Below the pieces are notes generated by a model. The model worked only from the letters and a program-made list of their open reading frames with translations. It was not told the DNA's origin and did no database searches. A program made the position numbers and the translations under genes. Of a stretch of DNA of 64,000 nt, positions 38,462 to 50,321 are shown one piece after another. Source of the DNA: REEB95 sp050729835 (GTDB taxonomy: Bacteria > Pseudomonadota > Alphaproteobacteria > ATCC43930 > CGMCC-115725); assembly GCA_050729835.1 (NCBI GenBank), contig JBOHLS010000011.1, positions 19,636 to 83,635 of the forward strand, in the 5' to 3' direction. How positions within the stretch are numbered: the first letter of the stretch is position 1; every line of letters begins with the position of its first letter.

Positions 38462-39655
38462 ATGAGCCAACCCCGCGTCACCGCCGCTTTCCTCAATATC
38501 GGCCATGCGGTCGATCACCTGATGATGCTGATCTTTCCGACGGTCGTGCTGGCGATGACCGCCGCCTTCGGCTCGGACTATCGCGCCATGCTGCCGCTTT
38601 CGCTCGGCGGCTTCATCGCGTTCGGCGCCGGCTCGCTGCCCGCCGGCTGGCTCGGCGACCGCTGGGGCCGCCGCCCGATGATGATCATTTTCTTCGTCGG
38701 CATCGGCGCCGCCGGATTGTTGACCTCGCTGGCGCAAGTGTCGTGGCAGATCGCCGGCGGCCTGACGCTGATCGGGCTGTTCGCCTCGATCTATCATCCG
38801 GTCGGCATCGCCATGCTAGTCAAGGATCAGAAGCGCATGGGCCGCGCGCTCGGCTGGAACGGGCTGTGCGGCAATCTCGGCGTCGCCTTCGCGGCGCTGT
38901 CGGCGGGCGCGTTGGCCGACCTCGCCGGCTGGCGCACGGCCTTTGCCGTGCCGGGCGTGATCGCAATCGCGGTCGGCATCGCCTTCGCCTGGCTGGTTCC
39001 GGCCGCACCGGCGCCGGCGGCGGTCGCCGGCGGCACGCGGCGCGCCCGACACGACGACGAGGCCCGCCGCGTCTTCGCGCTGCTCACCGTCGCGACGATC
39101 TGCGGCGCGGTGGTGTTCAATACCACCACCATCGCCATGCCTCGGCTGTTCGACGTGCGGCTGGCCGCGCTGGTGCATACGACCTTCGGCGTCGGCTTGC
39201 TGGTCTGCATCGTTTACGTCATCGCCGCGTGCGCGCAGCTCCTGATCGGACGGCTGATCGATGGCCGGCCCTTGCGCGACGTGTTCCTGCCGTTCGCCGT
39301 GCTGCAGGTGCCGTTGCTGCTGCTGGCGGGGATTCTGAGCGAATGGCCCATGCTGGCCGCCGCGGTGGCGATGATGTTCGTCGTCTTCGGCTTCATCCCG
39401 ATCACCGACGCGATGGTGGCGCGCTACGCGCACGACGCCTGGCGCTCGCGCGTCTATGCCGTGCGCTATCTCGTCTCGTTCGGCGCATCGAGCATCGCCG
39501 TGCCACTGGTCGCCTATCTACCACCGGAAAGCGGCGGTTTCGTCCGGCTGTTCGCCGTGCTGCTAGTCTTCGCCGCCGGCAGTCTCGCGGCGGCGTGGCT
39601 CTTCCCGCGCGGCACTCGCGCCGGATCGCCCGCCGCGATCGAAGCCGCCGAATAA
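38462..39655 (+). CDS. MFS transporter
   Basis: A 397-residue major facilitator superfamily permease with about 12 hydrophobic helices. The MFS signature between helices 2 and 3 is GWLGDRWGRRPMMIIFF. A charged central loop (GGTRRARHDDEARRVF) divides the two six-helix bundles. Substrate unknown. I chose the ATG at 38462 because the first helix (HLMMLIFPTVVLAM) follows soon after; an open frame 43 codons upstream is not conserved. The next gene starts 20 bp downstream, so the two probably share a transcript. Confidence 0.9.
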   Translation: MSQPRVTAAFLNIGHAVDHLMMLIFPTVVLAMTAAFGSDYRAMLPLSLGGFIAFGAGSLPAGWLGDRWGRRPMMIIFFVGIGAAGLLTSLAQVSWQIAGGLTLIGLFASIYHPVGIAMLVKDQKRMGRALGWNGLCGNLGVAFAALSAGALADLAGWRTAFAVPGVIAIAVGIAFAWLVPAAPAPAAVAGGTRRARHDDEARRVFALLTVATICGAVVFNTTTIAMPRLFDVRLAALVHTTFGVGLLVCIVYVIAACAQLLIGRLIDGRPLRDVFLPFAVLQVPLLLLAGILSEWPMLAAAVAMMFVVFGFIPITDAMVARYAHDAWRSRVYAVRYLVSFGASSIAVPLVAYLPPESGGFVRLFAVLLVFAAGSLAAAWLFPRGTRAGSPAAIEAAE

Positions 39656-39675
39656 ATGCAGCCGAAGACGGCGCG

Positions 39676-40149
39676 ATGAGCGACGCGGCAACCGTGGCCA
39701 GAACGGCGCGCGGGCTTTTGGCCCAGGCGCCGCGCGCCAGCCTAGCGACCTTGACCGAGACCGGCGCGCCTTACGCGTCGCTGGTGCTGACGGCGGATGA
39801 CAGCACCGGCGCGCCGCTGCTGCTGCTTTCCGATTTGGCAGAGCACGCGAAGAACTTGCGGCGCGACCCGCGCGCCGCCCTGCTGGTCGAGCCCGCCGAA
39901 ACCGCCGGAGATCCGCTCGCCGCGCCGCGGGCGACGTTCCTCGGCGAGGCCAGACGCGTCGCCGACGCGGCCGCGAAGGCGAGGTTCGTGGCACACCACC
40001 AATCGGCTGCGGTCTATGCCGGCTTCAGCGACTTCGCACTCTATCGCTTCGCGGTGGCACGCGTTCATCTGGTCGCCGGTTTCGGCCGCATCGACTGGAT
40101 CTCGGGCGACGATTATCGCACCGCAGCATCGGCGGAAGCGAAGCGCTAA
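39676..40149 (+). CDS. pyridoxamine 5'-phosphate oxidase-like flavin-binding protein (HugZ-like)
   Basis: A 157-residue split-barrel protein. ASLATLTETGAPYASLVLTA and LLLLSDLAEHAKNLRRDPRAALLV match the PNPOx-like/HugZ group. The C-terminal half carries FVAHHQSAAVYAGFSDFALYRF and VAGFGRIDWI. Members bind FMN, haem or F420; the reaction here cannot be set. It starts 20 bp after the MFS gene. A promoter-sized gap of 186 bp separates it from pckA. Confidence 0.82.
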   Translation: MSDAATVARTARGLLAQAPRASLATLTETGAPYASLVLTADDSTGAPLLLLSDLAEHAKNLRRDPRAALLVEPAETAGDPLAAPRATFLGEARRVADAAAKARFVAHHQSAAVYAGFSDFALYRFAVARVHLVAGFGRIDWISGDDYRTAASAEAKR

Positions 40150-40335
40150 GGCGTGCCCCGCCGTCGGCTTCATCGCGCTGCGGCGAAAATTGACCACAGC
40201 CGGTGGGCCAGCCCCACGTTGCAATCGTCACATTCAGCGCGATATTTTTGTTCCCCAAGCCGGCGCCCCGATGCGAGGGGGAATGCGCATCGCTCACAAG
40301 CCGGCAGCGAAGTCACCTCGGCCAGGAGGAACATC

Positions 40336-41961
<1,626 letters not shown>

Positions 41962-41995
41962 ACACGCGGCGGCTCGCAGCGGCGCAGGGGGATTC

Positions 41996-42838
41996 ATGAA
42001 TCGTGGCCTTGGCGCGATCATCGTGCCATTCGCGCACGGCCTGGCGGCCATGGCGTTGCTGACTCTGGTCGTCGCGGCGCCGGCGGCGGCGCAGCAACGC
42101 ATCGGCATCATCCTGCTGCACGGCAAGCTTGGCGTTCCCCTGGGCACCAGTTCGGGCCGTGGCCCGGCCTGGGGCGCCAACCTGGTGGCAGCGCTGCGCA
42201 ACGCCGGCTACCTCGTGGCGGCGCCCGAGATGTGTTGGTCGCGACAGCGCAACTTCGACAAGACCTACCCCGATTGCATCGCCGAGGTCGACGCCTCGAT
42301 TGTCAAGCTCAAGGCCCAGGGCGCGAAGGCAATCGTCGTCGGCGGCCTCAGTCTCGGCGGCAACGGCGCCATCGCCTACGGCGCGACGCACGCCGGAATC
42401 AAGGGGATCATTGCCTTTGGCCCGGCCGACGATCCGACGCGCAAGTCCACCCGCCCCGAGGTCGCGGCCAGCCTCGCGCGTGCGCACCAGCTCGTAGCGC
42501 AAGGCCAGGGCGACACGCGCACCACGTTCGACGATTTCAATACCGGCGCCGGCGGATCCTATGCGATGACGGTCACGACCACGCCGCGCATCTTCCTGAG
42601 CTTCAACGATGCCGACGCCTTGACACATTTCCCGGCCAACGTCGCCAAGCTGGCCGTGCCGATCCTGTGGGTCGCGGGCGACGGCGATCCGACGCAAGGC
42701 TCAGCCGCTTCCATCTTCCGTATGGCGCCGCCCAACCCCCTCAACCGCTATGTCCAGGTGCATTCGAGCCATCTCGGCACGCCCGATGCCGGCGCCGATG
42801 CCGCGCTCGCCTGGCTCGTGGAATTAAGCAAATCCTGA
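41996..42838 (+). CDS. secreted alpha/beta hydrolase
   Basis: A 280-residue protein with a signal peptide (AAMALLTLVVAAPAAAQ) and an alpha/beta-hydrolase core. The oxyanion region is GIILLHGKLG, the nucleophile elbow GLSLGGN (serine nucleophile), an acidic residue in LWVAGDGDP and a histidine near HSSHLGTPDA. It resembles dienelactone-hydrolase-like proteins; the substrate is unknown. It follows pckA by 34 bp and may be co-transcribed with it. Confidence 0.8.
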   Translation: MNRGLGAIIVPFAHGLAAMALLTLVVAAPAAAQQRIGIILLHGKLGVPLGTSSGRGPAWGANLVAALRNAGYLVAAPEMCWSRQRNFDKTYPDCIAEVDASIVKLKAQGAKAIVVGGLSLGGNGAIAYGATHAGIKGIIAFGPADDPTRKSTRPEVAASLARAHQLVAQGQGDTRTTFDDFNTGAGGSYAMTVTTTPRIFLSFNDADALTHFPANVAKLAVPILWVAGDGDPTQGSAASIFRMAPPNPLNRYVQVHSSHLGTPDAGADAALAWLVELSKS

Positions 42839-42987
42839 GCCGCGATCGAAACGGCGCGTGAATCAGTTGCCGAACCCTTTGCGGGTTCCCTAGTATAAAT
42901 TGGCGCGCAGCCGCGCGTGTATCAGGCTCGGGGGTTTATCACGATAGACGCGCCTAAAATCGCGCCGACTCACGGGGGCGTCGGAAC

Positions 42988-44499
42988 GTGAGCGACGTTC
43001 CCGTTCTCGTTGCCGGCGGCGGGCCGATCGGATTGGCCATGGCGGGCGAGCTGCGCCGTCGCGGCGTCGCCTTTCGTGCGGTCGAGCGCGCGGCGCAACG
43101 CACCGAGCTGTCGAAGGCGCTGGTGGTTTGGCCGCGCACGCTCGAGCTGTTCCGCCTGGCCGGCTGCGCCGACGATTTCACTACCGCCGGCCGGCCGATC
43201 CGCGAGGCGCAGCTCCGCGCCAATGGCCGCCTCATCGCCGAGATCGGCTTTGCCGGCATCGCCACGCCCTATCCCTATGCGCTGTTCATCCCACAGAGCG
43301 AAACCGAGCGCCTGCTTGAGGAACATCTCGAACGTCTCGGCGGCCGGATGGAACGCACGGTCGATCTGACATCCTTCGAGCCGAGACCGGACGGCGTCGT
43401 ATGCACGCTGAGCCATGCCGGCAGCCGGACCGAGCGGGTCACCTGCGATTATCTCGTCGCCTGCGACGGCGCGCACAGCGTGGTACGCCACGGACTCAAG
43501 CTCGACTTCGCCGGCGAGACCGAACCTGTTGCCTTCATGCTCGGCGACGTCAAGCTCGATGGCGCCGTCGAGGACAAGCTTCAGCTCTATTGGCACCGCA
43601 AAGGCGTGCTCGGGATCTTCCCGATGCAAAGCGGCCGGTTCCGCATCATCGCCGACCTCGGACCGGCGACAACGGCGCCGCAGGAAGCGACTCTCGACCT
43701 CATCCAATCGACCCTCGATCGGCGTGGCCCGAGCGGCGTGCGCGCCTACAATCCGGTGTGGCTCAGCCTGTTCCGCATCAACGACCGCAAGGTCGCGGAT
43801 TATCGGCACGGCCGCGTCTTTCTCACCGGCGACGCCGCGCACATTCACAGCCCGGCCGGCGGCCAGGGCATGAACACCGGCATCCACGACGCCTTCAATC
43901 TGGCGTGGAAGCTGGCGCTGGCGATCAATGGCAAGGCCGGCGACCGCCTGCTGGCGACCTATTCGCCAGAGCGCAGCGCCGTCGGCGACATGGTGTTGCG
44001 CAATGCCGCGCGCCTGACGCAACTGGCGACGCTGCACCAGCACACCGCGCAGCTGCTGCGTAACCAGGCGGTCGCATTCTTGATGCGGTTCGCGGCGGTG
44101 CGCCGGGTCTTTGCGCGCACCATGACCGAGCTCGACATCCGCTATCCAAGAAGTGCGCTCAGCCAAGGCCGTCCCAGTAAGCGGCTGCGGCCCGGCGATC
44201 GGGCGCCCGACGCCGCAGCAACGGTAGACGGCCAGCGCCGGCAGCTCTTCGACGCGCTCAACCGCGACGGCTTTACCCTACTTGCCGTCGGCGCGGCCGA
44301 AGCGCCGGGCGCGGTCGAGCTGGCGGCGCGTTTCATGCCCTGGGTCAAGGCGGTGACGGTGTCGGCCGAAGGCGAAATGAATGCGCGCTACGGCGCCGGG
44401 CTCTATGTCATCCGACCGGACTGGTATGTCGGCCTGATCGCCCGCGCCGGCCAATACGACAAGGCGGAGCGCTATCTCACGACGTGGCTGCGGGCGTAA
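42988..44499 (+). CDS. FAD-dependent aromatic-ring monooxygenase
   Basis: A 503-residue group A flavoprotein monooxygenase. FAD-binding VLVAGGGPIGLAMAGELRRRG at the N-terminus, the DG motif ACDGAHSVVRHG, and GDAAHIHSPAGGQGMNTGIHD are all present. A thioredoxin-like C-terminal domain (from GDRAPDAAATVDGQ) is typical of phenol-hydroxylase relatives. It would hydroxylate an aromatic substrate using NAD(P)H and oxygen; the substrate is unknown. GTG start at 42988. Confidence 0.88.
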   Translation: MSDVPVLVAGGGPIGLAMAGELRRRGVAFRAVERAAQRTELSKALVVWPRTLELFRLAGCADDFTTAGRPIREAQLRANGRLIAEIGFAGIATPYPYALFIPQSETERLLEEHLERLGGRMERTVDLTSFEPRPDGVVCTLSHAGSRTERVTCDYLVACDGAHSVVRHGLKLDFAGETEPVAFMLGDVKLDGAVEDKLQLYWHRKGVLGIFPMQSGRFRIIADLGPATTAPQEATLDLIQSTLDRRGPSGVRAYNPVWLSLFRINDRKVADYRHGRVFLTGDAAHIHSPAGGQGMNTGIHDAFNLAWKLALAINGKAGDRLLATYSPERSAVGDMVLRNAARLTQLATLHQHTAQLLRNQAVAFLMRFAAVRRVFARTMTELDIRYPRSALSQGRPSKRLRPGDRAPDAAATVDGQRRQLFDALNRDGFTLLAVGAAEAPGAVELAARFMPWVKAVTVSAEGEMNARYGAGLYVIRPDWYVGLIARAGQYDKAERYLTTWLRA

Positions 44500-44530
44500 G
44501 AGCGCAACGCGACGACGATCGCGGCACCGT

Positions 44531-44704
44531 TCAATTCATCCGCTTGGATGGGGCGGCTTCGGCCTCGAGCCGGCGCGCTAGCTTCTCCAGCTTGTCCGCC
44601 GCGGTTTCGAGAGTCTTGCGCACCTCGCCGCGCGGCAGGGCTCTCGCCTCGCCACGCATGCGACGCACCTCGCGCAAAACCATCTCGATGTCCTTGGATT
44701 TCAT
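44531..44704 (-). CDS. small charged hypothetical protein
   Basis: A 57-residue ORF below the usual length cut-off. It reads MKSKDIEMVLREVRRMRGEA at the start and TLETAADKLEKLARRLEAE in the middle, a single amphipathic, coiled-coil-like helix rich in Arg, Glu and Leu. The ATG overlaps the stop of the upstream small gene by 4 bp, which is the main support. I recognise no named family. It converges with the monooxygenase gene, 31 bp between stops. Confidence 0.6.
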   Translation of the reverse strand: MKSKDIEMVLREVRRMRGEARALPRGEVRKTLETAADKLEKLARRLEAEAAPSKRMN

Positions 44705-44895
44705 CGGCCGTATTTAGGCGGCAAGGGCGGATGGCGATGCACGAACCGCGCATGGTCCCAGACCTCGAAGCCCGAGAACTTATCCTGGCGCGCGTCGAAC
44801 AGGGCCGCGGCCTGCGCGATCGCGGCGGCGTCGGACTCGTCGGTCAGCATCTCGACCGCACCGATATGGCCATCCCGCAGGAAATAGCAGCGCAT
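44701..44895 (-). CDS. small conserved hypothetical protein
   Basis: A 64-residue protein beginning MRCYFLRDGHIGAVEMLTDE and ending in GFEVWDHARFVHRHPPLPP. The pattern YFLxDGHI...FDA...FxGFEVWDxARxVH is familiar from short alphaproteobacterial proteins of unknown function. ATG 44895 is chosen because ggagg lies just upstream; an ATG 24 codons earlier is less likely. Its stop overlaps the following gene's start (ATGA). Confidence 0.65.
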   Translation of the reverse strand: MRCYFLRDGHIGAVEMLTDESDAAAIAQAAALFDARQDKFSGFEVWDHARFVHRHPPLPPKYGR

Positions 44896-45250
44896 GCGCG
44901 CCTCCGCCGGTTTGTAACCAGGCGGGAGCCCACGCGGTCTCTCGGTCGCCGGCGCCTGGAACGGCAATAGCCGGTGATGGTGCGAATTATTACACGATTA
45001 CCCCCCGTCACGATTCTCCCGTTCCGGCCGCCAGCCAGCCCACATAGCGGTATGCCAGCAATCCTGCCGCCGTGCATCCGGTTCGATTCCGCAACCGTAG
45101 AGTCAGGAGGGTGCCGCCGAGTTGGACCGCATAAAAATGTCTAAACGCTTGACAACAAAGACGAATCTGAGAGAATCGCGTCACAGAACAGTCACTGCCT
45201 TGGTGATCGCGCCAAGCATAGGCTGACGAGCCGTTAGTCCAAGGTGAACC
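44896..45250. other. 355 bp intergenic region
   Basis: No ORF of note. It separates the minus-strand small genes from the plus-strand small gene at 45251 and holds a possible sigma70-type element: TTGACA at 45149-45154 with GAGAAT at 45171-45176 (16 bp spacing), about 75 bp before the 45251 ATG. Nothing else was recognised. Confidence 0.4.
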
Positions 45251-45418
45251 ATGGCCGAGGAATCATCGGCAGCCTCGACCTATCGCGAACAGGCGGCTCG
45301 GTTGCGCGCCTTGGCGAGTGAGTCAGTCAGTGCGCTGTTGCGGTTCGAGTTGCTCGAGGTCGCGGCGCAATTCGAGAAGCTGGCCGAATTCGCCGAACGG
45401 AAGGTGACTCACTACTAA
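45251..45418 (+). CDS. small hypothetical protein
   Basis: A 55-residue ORF starting MAEESSAASTYREQAARLRA and ending FEKLAEFAERKVTHY. It is predicted mostly helical. The spacing of YREQAxxLRxLA and LLEVAAQFEKLAE resembles short proteins common in Rhizobiales and Rhodospirillales. An aaggtg site lies six bases before the ATG and a candidate promoter is 75 bp further up. No function is known. Confidence 0.6.
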   Translation: MAEESSAASTYREQAARLRALASESVSALLRFELLEVAAQFEKLAEFAERKVTHY

Positions 45419-45467
45419 GCCCGCCGCCAGGCGGACGCCATTTCTTCAGCCCGACCGCGCCCGGTGG

Positions 45468-45995
45468 CTAGGCGACGAGCGCGCTGTAGCCTTCCTCGTA
45501 GGTGAAGTTGCCCGAAGTCCCGGCCCAGCTTCCGGCCCAATCGTGCAAGCTGCCACGATACTCGAAGCGCAGCGCGGCGACGAATTGGCTGACCGTGTCT
45601 CCGTCCTCCGACAGTGGCATCACCAAGCGGTGGCAGGTCAATGGCACCTGTTGCGACGACAGGTAGCGATGCCGCAACAGCAGCGGCTGCTTGCGCACGC
45701 AGATCAGGCGGTAATGCGCCATGATCGAGGCGCGGCGCTCGGGCGGGCAGGCCTCGTCGCAGTGCTTGCCGGTGAGCTCGCCGCCATAGGCCGCGACGAC
45801 CGCCGTGCCGGCCAGGCGGTAGCGCAGTCGCGCTCCGCCATCGACCAGCTCGGTGATCAGCAGATGCGGCAGCAGCCGCGGAATCTCGGTCGGGTCGATG
45901 TCGCGGCGGCGCGGTAGGACACCCAGGCGGCACTTGCCGCGCCAATAGGCATAGGCCGGACCCAAGATCGGATCGTCGCGGAAATCGTTGTGCAC
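45468..45995 (-). CDS. PAS domain-containing protein (PAS_5 type)
   Basis: A 175-residue single-domain protein. LGVLPRRRDIDPTEIPRLLPHLLITELVDGG and the core YRLAGTAVVAAYGGELTGK match the PAS_5 family typical of alphaproteobacteria. It has no output domain, so it is probably a stand-alone sensor or partner. The end of the protein (YEEGYSALVA) falls short of the small plus-strand gene by 49 bp. Confidence 0.82.
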   Translation of the reverse strand: MHNDFRDDPILGPAYAYWRGKCRLGVLPRRRDIDPTEIPRLLPHLLITELVDGGARLRYRLAGTAVVAAYGGELTGKHCDEACPPERRASIMAHYRLICVRKQPLLLRHRYLSSQQVPLTCHRLVMPLSEDGDTVSQFVAALRFEYRGSLHDWAGSWAGTSGNFTYEEGYSALVA

Positions 45996-46039
45996 GTTAT
46001 CTGCCCCCGCCCCTCTGTATCGGCCATAGGTTAGTCACA

Positions 46040-46065
46040 ACGGTTTAACGGGAGTTAAAACCGTC
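46040..46065 (-). terminator. hairpin downstream of polA
   Basis: An imperfect inverted repeat, acggttt-aac against gtt-aaaaccgt, with a short gggA loop. It lies 54 bp after the polA stop and before the PAS gene start. A terminator for polA is plausible, although there is no long T tract. Confidence 0.4.
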
Positions 46066-46080
46066 ATGCGGCGGCGTGCG

Positions 46081-46106
46081 TCATCCACAGGTTTTTATTA
46101 TCCACA
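46081..46106 (+). promoter_or_regulatory. pair of DnaA-box-like sites
   Basis: TTATCCACA at 46098-46106 is an exact match to the E. coli DnaA-box consensus. TCATCCACA at 46081-46089 differs by one base. They are in direct orientation 17 bp apart, between the polA stop and the PAS gene. Whether DnaA binds here is not known. Confidence 0.5.
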
Positions 46107-46118
46107 GGCCCTATGGCC

Positions 46119-49016
46119 TCAGTGCGCCGCATCCCAGTGACGCGCCATGCCGGTATCGACCACCAACGGCACCGACAGCTCGACCGCCGGACGGTGTGCG
46201 TTCTCCATCACCGTTTTGGCGATCGCGGCGGTCTGCTTGGCCTCGGCCTCGGGCGCCTCGAACACCAGCTCGTCGTGGACCTGGAGCAGCATCTTGGCCT
46301 TGAGGCCGGCTTGCGCCAGCGCCGCCGGCATCCGCCGCATGGCGCGCTTGATGATGTCGGCGGCGGCGCCCTGGAGCGGCGCGTTGATCGCCGCGCGCTC
46401 GGAAAAGCCGCGCCGCGCCGGGATCGGGTCCTTGATCCCGGGCACGTAGCAGCGCCGGCCGAACGGCGTCTCGACATAGCCGTTCTCGCGCGCGAACTCC
46501 TTGGTGCGGTCCATGTAGTTGCGGATGCCGGGAAAACGGTCGAAATAGGCCTTGATGAACTTGCCCGCCTCGGCCTGCGGCACGTCGATCTGGCGGCCGA
46601 GGCCGAAGGCGCTGATGCCGTAGAGGATGCCGAAATTGATCGCCTTGGCGCGACGCCGCAGCATCGGGTCCATGCCTTCGATGGGCACGCCGAAAACCTG
46701 GCTCGCGGTCATGGCGTGGATGTCGAGCCCCTGGCGGAACGCTTCTTTCAGCGGCCCGATGTCGCCGACATGCGCGGCAAGGCGCAGCTCGATCTGGCTG
46801 TAATCGGCCGAGATGAGAAGGCAGCCGGGCGCGGCGATGAAGGCGTGGCGGATCTTGCGGCCTTCCTCGGTGCGGATCGGGATGTTCTGAAGGTTGGGAT
46901 CGCTCGACGCCAGGCGACCGGTTGCCGCGCCGGTGAGCGAATAGCTGGTATGGACGCGGCCGGTCGCCGGGTTGATCTCCTGCACCAGCGCGTCGGCATA
47001 GGTCGATTTGAGCTTCGCCAGCTCGCGCCATTCCAGCACCTTGGCCGGCAGGGGATGCGCCTCGGTCAACTCCTCGAGCACGGCGGCGTCGGTCGAATGG
47101 GCGCCGGACTTGGTCTTGCGGCCGAAGCATTCGAGGTTCAACTCATCGAACATGACCTTGCCGAGCTGCTGCGGCGAGCCGACGTTGAACGGATGGCCGG
47201 CGAGCTTGTGGATTTCTGCCTCGGCCTCGGCGATGCGCCGGGCGAAGTCATCGCTCAAGCGCTTGAGCTCGGCGCGGTCGACGGTGATGCCGGCGCGCTC
47301 CATCGCCGCGACCACCGCGGGCAGCGGCCGCTCGACCGTCTCGTAGAAGGCGGAGTGGCGCTCGGCGACAAGGCGCGGCTTCAACAGGCGATGCAGCCGC
47401 AGCGTGTAATCCGCATCCTCGGCCGAATAGTCGCAGGCACGATCGATCTGCACGGCGGCGAAGCCGATGTGGTTCTTGCCGCTGCCGGCGACGTCCTTGT
47501 ACTTGATCATGTCGTGGCCAAAATGGAGCTTGGCCAGCTCGTCGAGGCCATGACCGTGCAACCCGGCGTCGAGCACGAACGAGATCAGCAAGGTGCAGTC
47601 GATCGGCGCGACGGCGATGCCGTAACGGTTGAACACCTGCATGTCGTACTTGATGTTCTGGCCGATCTTGAGCACGCCCGGGTCTTCGAGCAGCGGTTTG
47701 AGCTGCGCGAGCGCCGTGTCGCGCGCGATCTGCCTGGGCGGCGCGGTGCCGGCGAGATCGAGCGCACCCGGCACGGCACCGGTGTGGCCGACCGGGACAT
47801 AGCAGGCGACGCCCGGCTCGAGCGCCAGCGACACGCCGACCAGGTCGGCGGCAACGGCGTGGAGCGAGCTGGTCTCGGTGTCGATCGCGACCGCGCCCTT
47901 GGCGAAGGCGGCGGCGATCCAGCGATCGAGGACGGCCACATCCTGCACCAACTCGTATTTCTGTTCGGCGGCGGCGAGTTGCGCCGCAGCCTCCGTCGTT
48001 ATCGACACCAGCGACTTGACCGCGGGCAACGGCGGCGGGCTTGCGGCCCCAGCCGCGCTTAACGTCGGCAGCGCCTTGGCCGTCACGCCGAGCTTGGCCT
48101 GGACGCGCCCCAGCAGCGCGTGGAAGCCCTGGGCCTGGAGGAACGCCGTTACCTTCGCCGGATCGAGCGGCCGCACGGCCAAGTCCGACAACGGGCACGG
48201 CAGCGGCACGGCGTGGTCGAGCGTCACAAGCCGCTTCGACAGCCGCGCATCGGCGGCGTGCTCGGTCAGCGCCTCGCGCCGCTTCGGCTGCTTGATCTCG
48301 CCGGCGCGTTTCAGCAGAGTTTCGAGATCGCCGTACTGGTTGATCAACTCGGCCGCGGTCTTGGCGCCGATACCGGGCACTCCCGGCACGTTGTCGCTGC
48401 TGTCGCCCCACAACGCCAGTACGTCGATCACCTTGTCGGGGCCGACGCCGAATTTCTCCACCACCTCGGGCGCGCGGATCGGCCGGTCGCGAGTCGCGTC
48501 GTAAAGCTCGATCTTGTCGGAGACCAGCTGCATCAGGTCCTTGTCCGAGGAGACGACGGTGACGCACGCGCCTTCGCGCACCGCCGCGCCGGCATAGGTG
48601 GCGATCAGATCGTCGGCCTCGTAGTCGGGCTGCTCGATGCGGCAGACGTTGAAGGCGTCGACGGCCTCGCGCACCAGCGCGAATTGCGGCACCAAATCGT
48701 CGGGCGGCTCGGGCCGGTGCGCCTTGTAGTCCTTGTAGAGACGGTTGCGGAACGTGGTGCGCGCGACGTCGAAGACCACGGCGACATGATCGGCGTCGGT
48801 CTCGCCGACCAGCTTCAAGATCATGTTGCAGAAGCCCAGCACCGCGCCGACCGGCGTCTTGTCCGGCCGGGTCAGCTTGGGCATCGCGTGATAAGCGCGG
48901 AAGATGAAGCCCGAGCCGTCAATCAGATAGACGTGCCGGGGCTTGGTTGCGCCGCGTTCGGCGACTCTCTTTTTATTGCTTGCCTTGGACACCGGCTTGG
49001 CGCGCGTATCGGGCAT
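46119..49016 (-). CDS. polA: DNA polymerase I
   Basis: A 965-residue three-domain polymerase. The 5'-3' nuclease domain opens HVYLIDGSGFIFRAYHAMP and includes VSSDKDLMQLVSDKIELYD. The 3'-5' exonuclease is intact, with VAIDTETSSLHAVAAD. The polymerase domain has SADYSQIELRLAAH (motif A), RRRAKAINFGILYGISAFGL (O helix) and LLQVHDELVFEAPE (motif C). It fills repair gaps and removes RNA primers. A lysine-rich tail (KPVSKASNKKRVAE) precedes the nuclease domain. Confidence 0.97.
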   Translation of the reverse strand: MPDTRAKPVSKASNKKRVAERGATKPRHVYLIDGSGFIFRAYHAMPKLTRPDKTPVGAVLGFCNMILKLVGETDADHVAVVFDVARTTFRNRLYKDYKAHRPEPPDDLVPQFALVREAVDAFNVCRIEQPDYEADDLIATYAGAAVREGACVTVVSSDKDLMQLVSDKIELYDATRDRPIRAPEVVEKFGVGPDKVIDVLALWGDSSDNVPGVPGIGAKTAAELINQYGDLETLLKRAGEIKQPKRREALTEHAADARLSKRLVTLDHAVPLPCPLSDLAVRPLDPAKVTAFLQAQGFHALLGRVQAKLGVTAKALPTLSAAGAASPPPLPAVKSLVSITTEAAAQLAAAEQKYELVQDVAVLDRWIAAAFAKGAVAIDTETSSLHAVAADLVGVSLALEPGVACYVPVGHTGAVPGALDLAGTAPPRQIARDTALAQLKPLLEDPGVLKIGQNIKYDMQVFNRYGIAVAPIDCTLLISFVLDAGLHGHGLDELAKLHFGHDMIKYKDVAGSGKNHIGFAAVQIDRACDYSAEDADYTLRLHRLLKPRLVAERHSAFYETVERPLPAVVAAMERAGITVDRAELKRLSDDFARRIAEAEAEIHKLAGHPFNVGSPQQLGKVMFDELNLECFGRKTKSGAHSTDAAVLEELTEAHPLPAKVLEWRELAKLKSTYADALVQEINPATGRVHTSYSLTGAATGRLASSDPNLQNIPIRTEEGRKIRHAFIAAPGCLLISADYSQIELRLAAHVGDIGPLKEAFRQGLDIHAMTASQVFGVPIEGMDPMLRRRAKAINFGILYGISAFGLGRQIDVPQAEAGKFIKAYFDRFPGIRNYMDRTKEFARENGYVETPFGRRCYVPGIKDPIPARRGFSERAAINAPLQGAAADIIKRAMRRMPAALAQAGLKAKMLLQVHDELVFEAPEAEAKQTAAIAKTVMENAHRPAVELSVPLVVDTGMARHWDAAH

Positions 49017-49080
49017 GTCGTGAATTCTTCACCACAACGCCGCGAAACGCACGGACAAAGAGCGCAGCCGCGCCGCGCGT

Positions 49081-49293
49081 CTACGCCGTCTTGCTGGTCT
49101 GGTTGGGCGGGTATGTCGCCGGTTCGCCGCGCTTGACGAAGAGGCGCGAGCAGTACGGACACTCGACCCGGCCGGCGGGACCGAGATTGAGATAGACCTT
49201 GGGATGGCCGCCGACCAGTCCGCCGCCCTCGCCGGCGCAGGCGACCTTGTCGGTGTCGACCGTGACTGTCTCGAAAGGCTTGATCTCCGCCAT
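49081..49293 (-). CDS. zinc-finger protein, NDUFS6-like (zf-CHCC)
   Basis: A 70-residue protein with VACAGEGGGLVGGHPKVYLNL and RVECPYCSRLFVKRG, the Cys-His-Cys-Cys arrangement of the zf-CHCC family. The mitochondrial relative NDUFS6 is a complex I accessory subunit that binds zinc, and alphaproteobacterial versions may have the same role. It lies 64 bp from polA and is transcribed toward it. Confidence 0.85.
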   Translation of the reverse strand: MAEIKPFETVTVDTDKVACAGEGGGLVGGHPKVYLNLGPAGRVECPYCSRLFVKRGEPATYPPNQTSKTA

Positions 49294-49355
49294 GCCGCCG
49301 CCGCTCGATTGACCCGCTTGCGGCGCGGATGATACGCATTACGCTGGCACAATCA

Positions 49356-50317
<962 letters not shown>

Positions 50318-50321
<4 letters not shown>

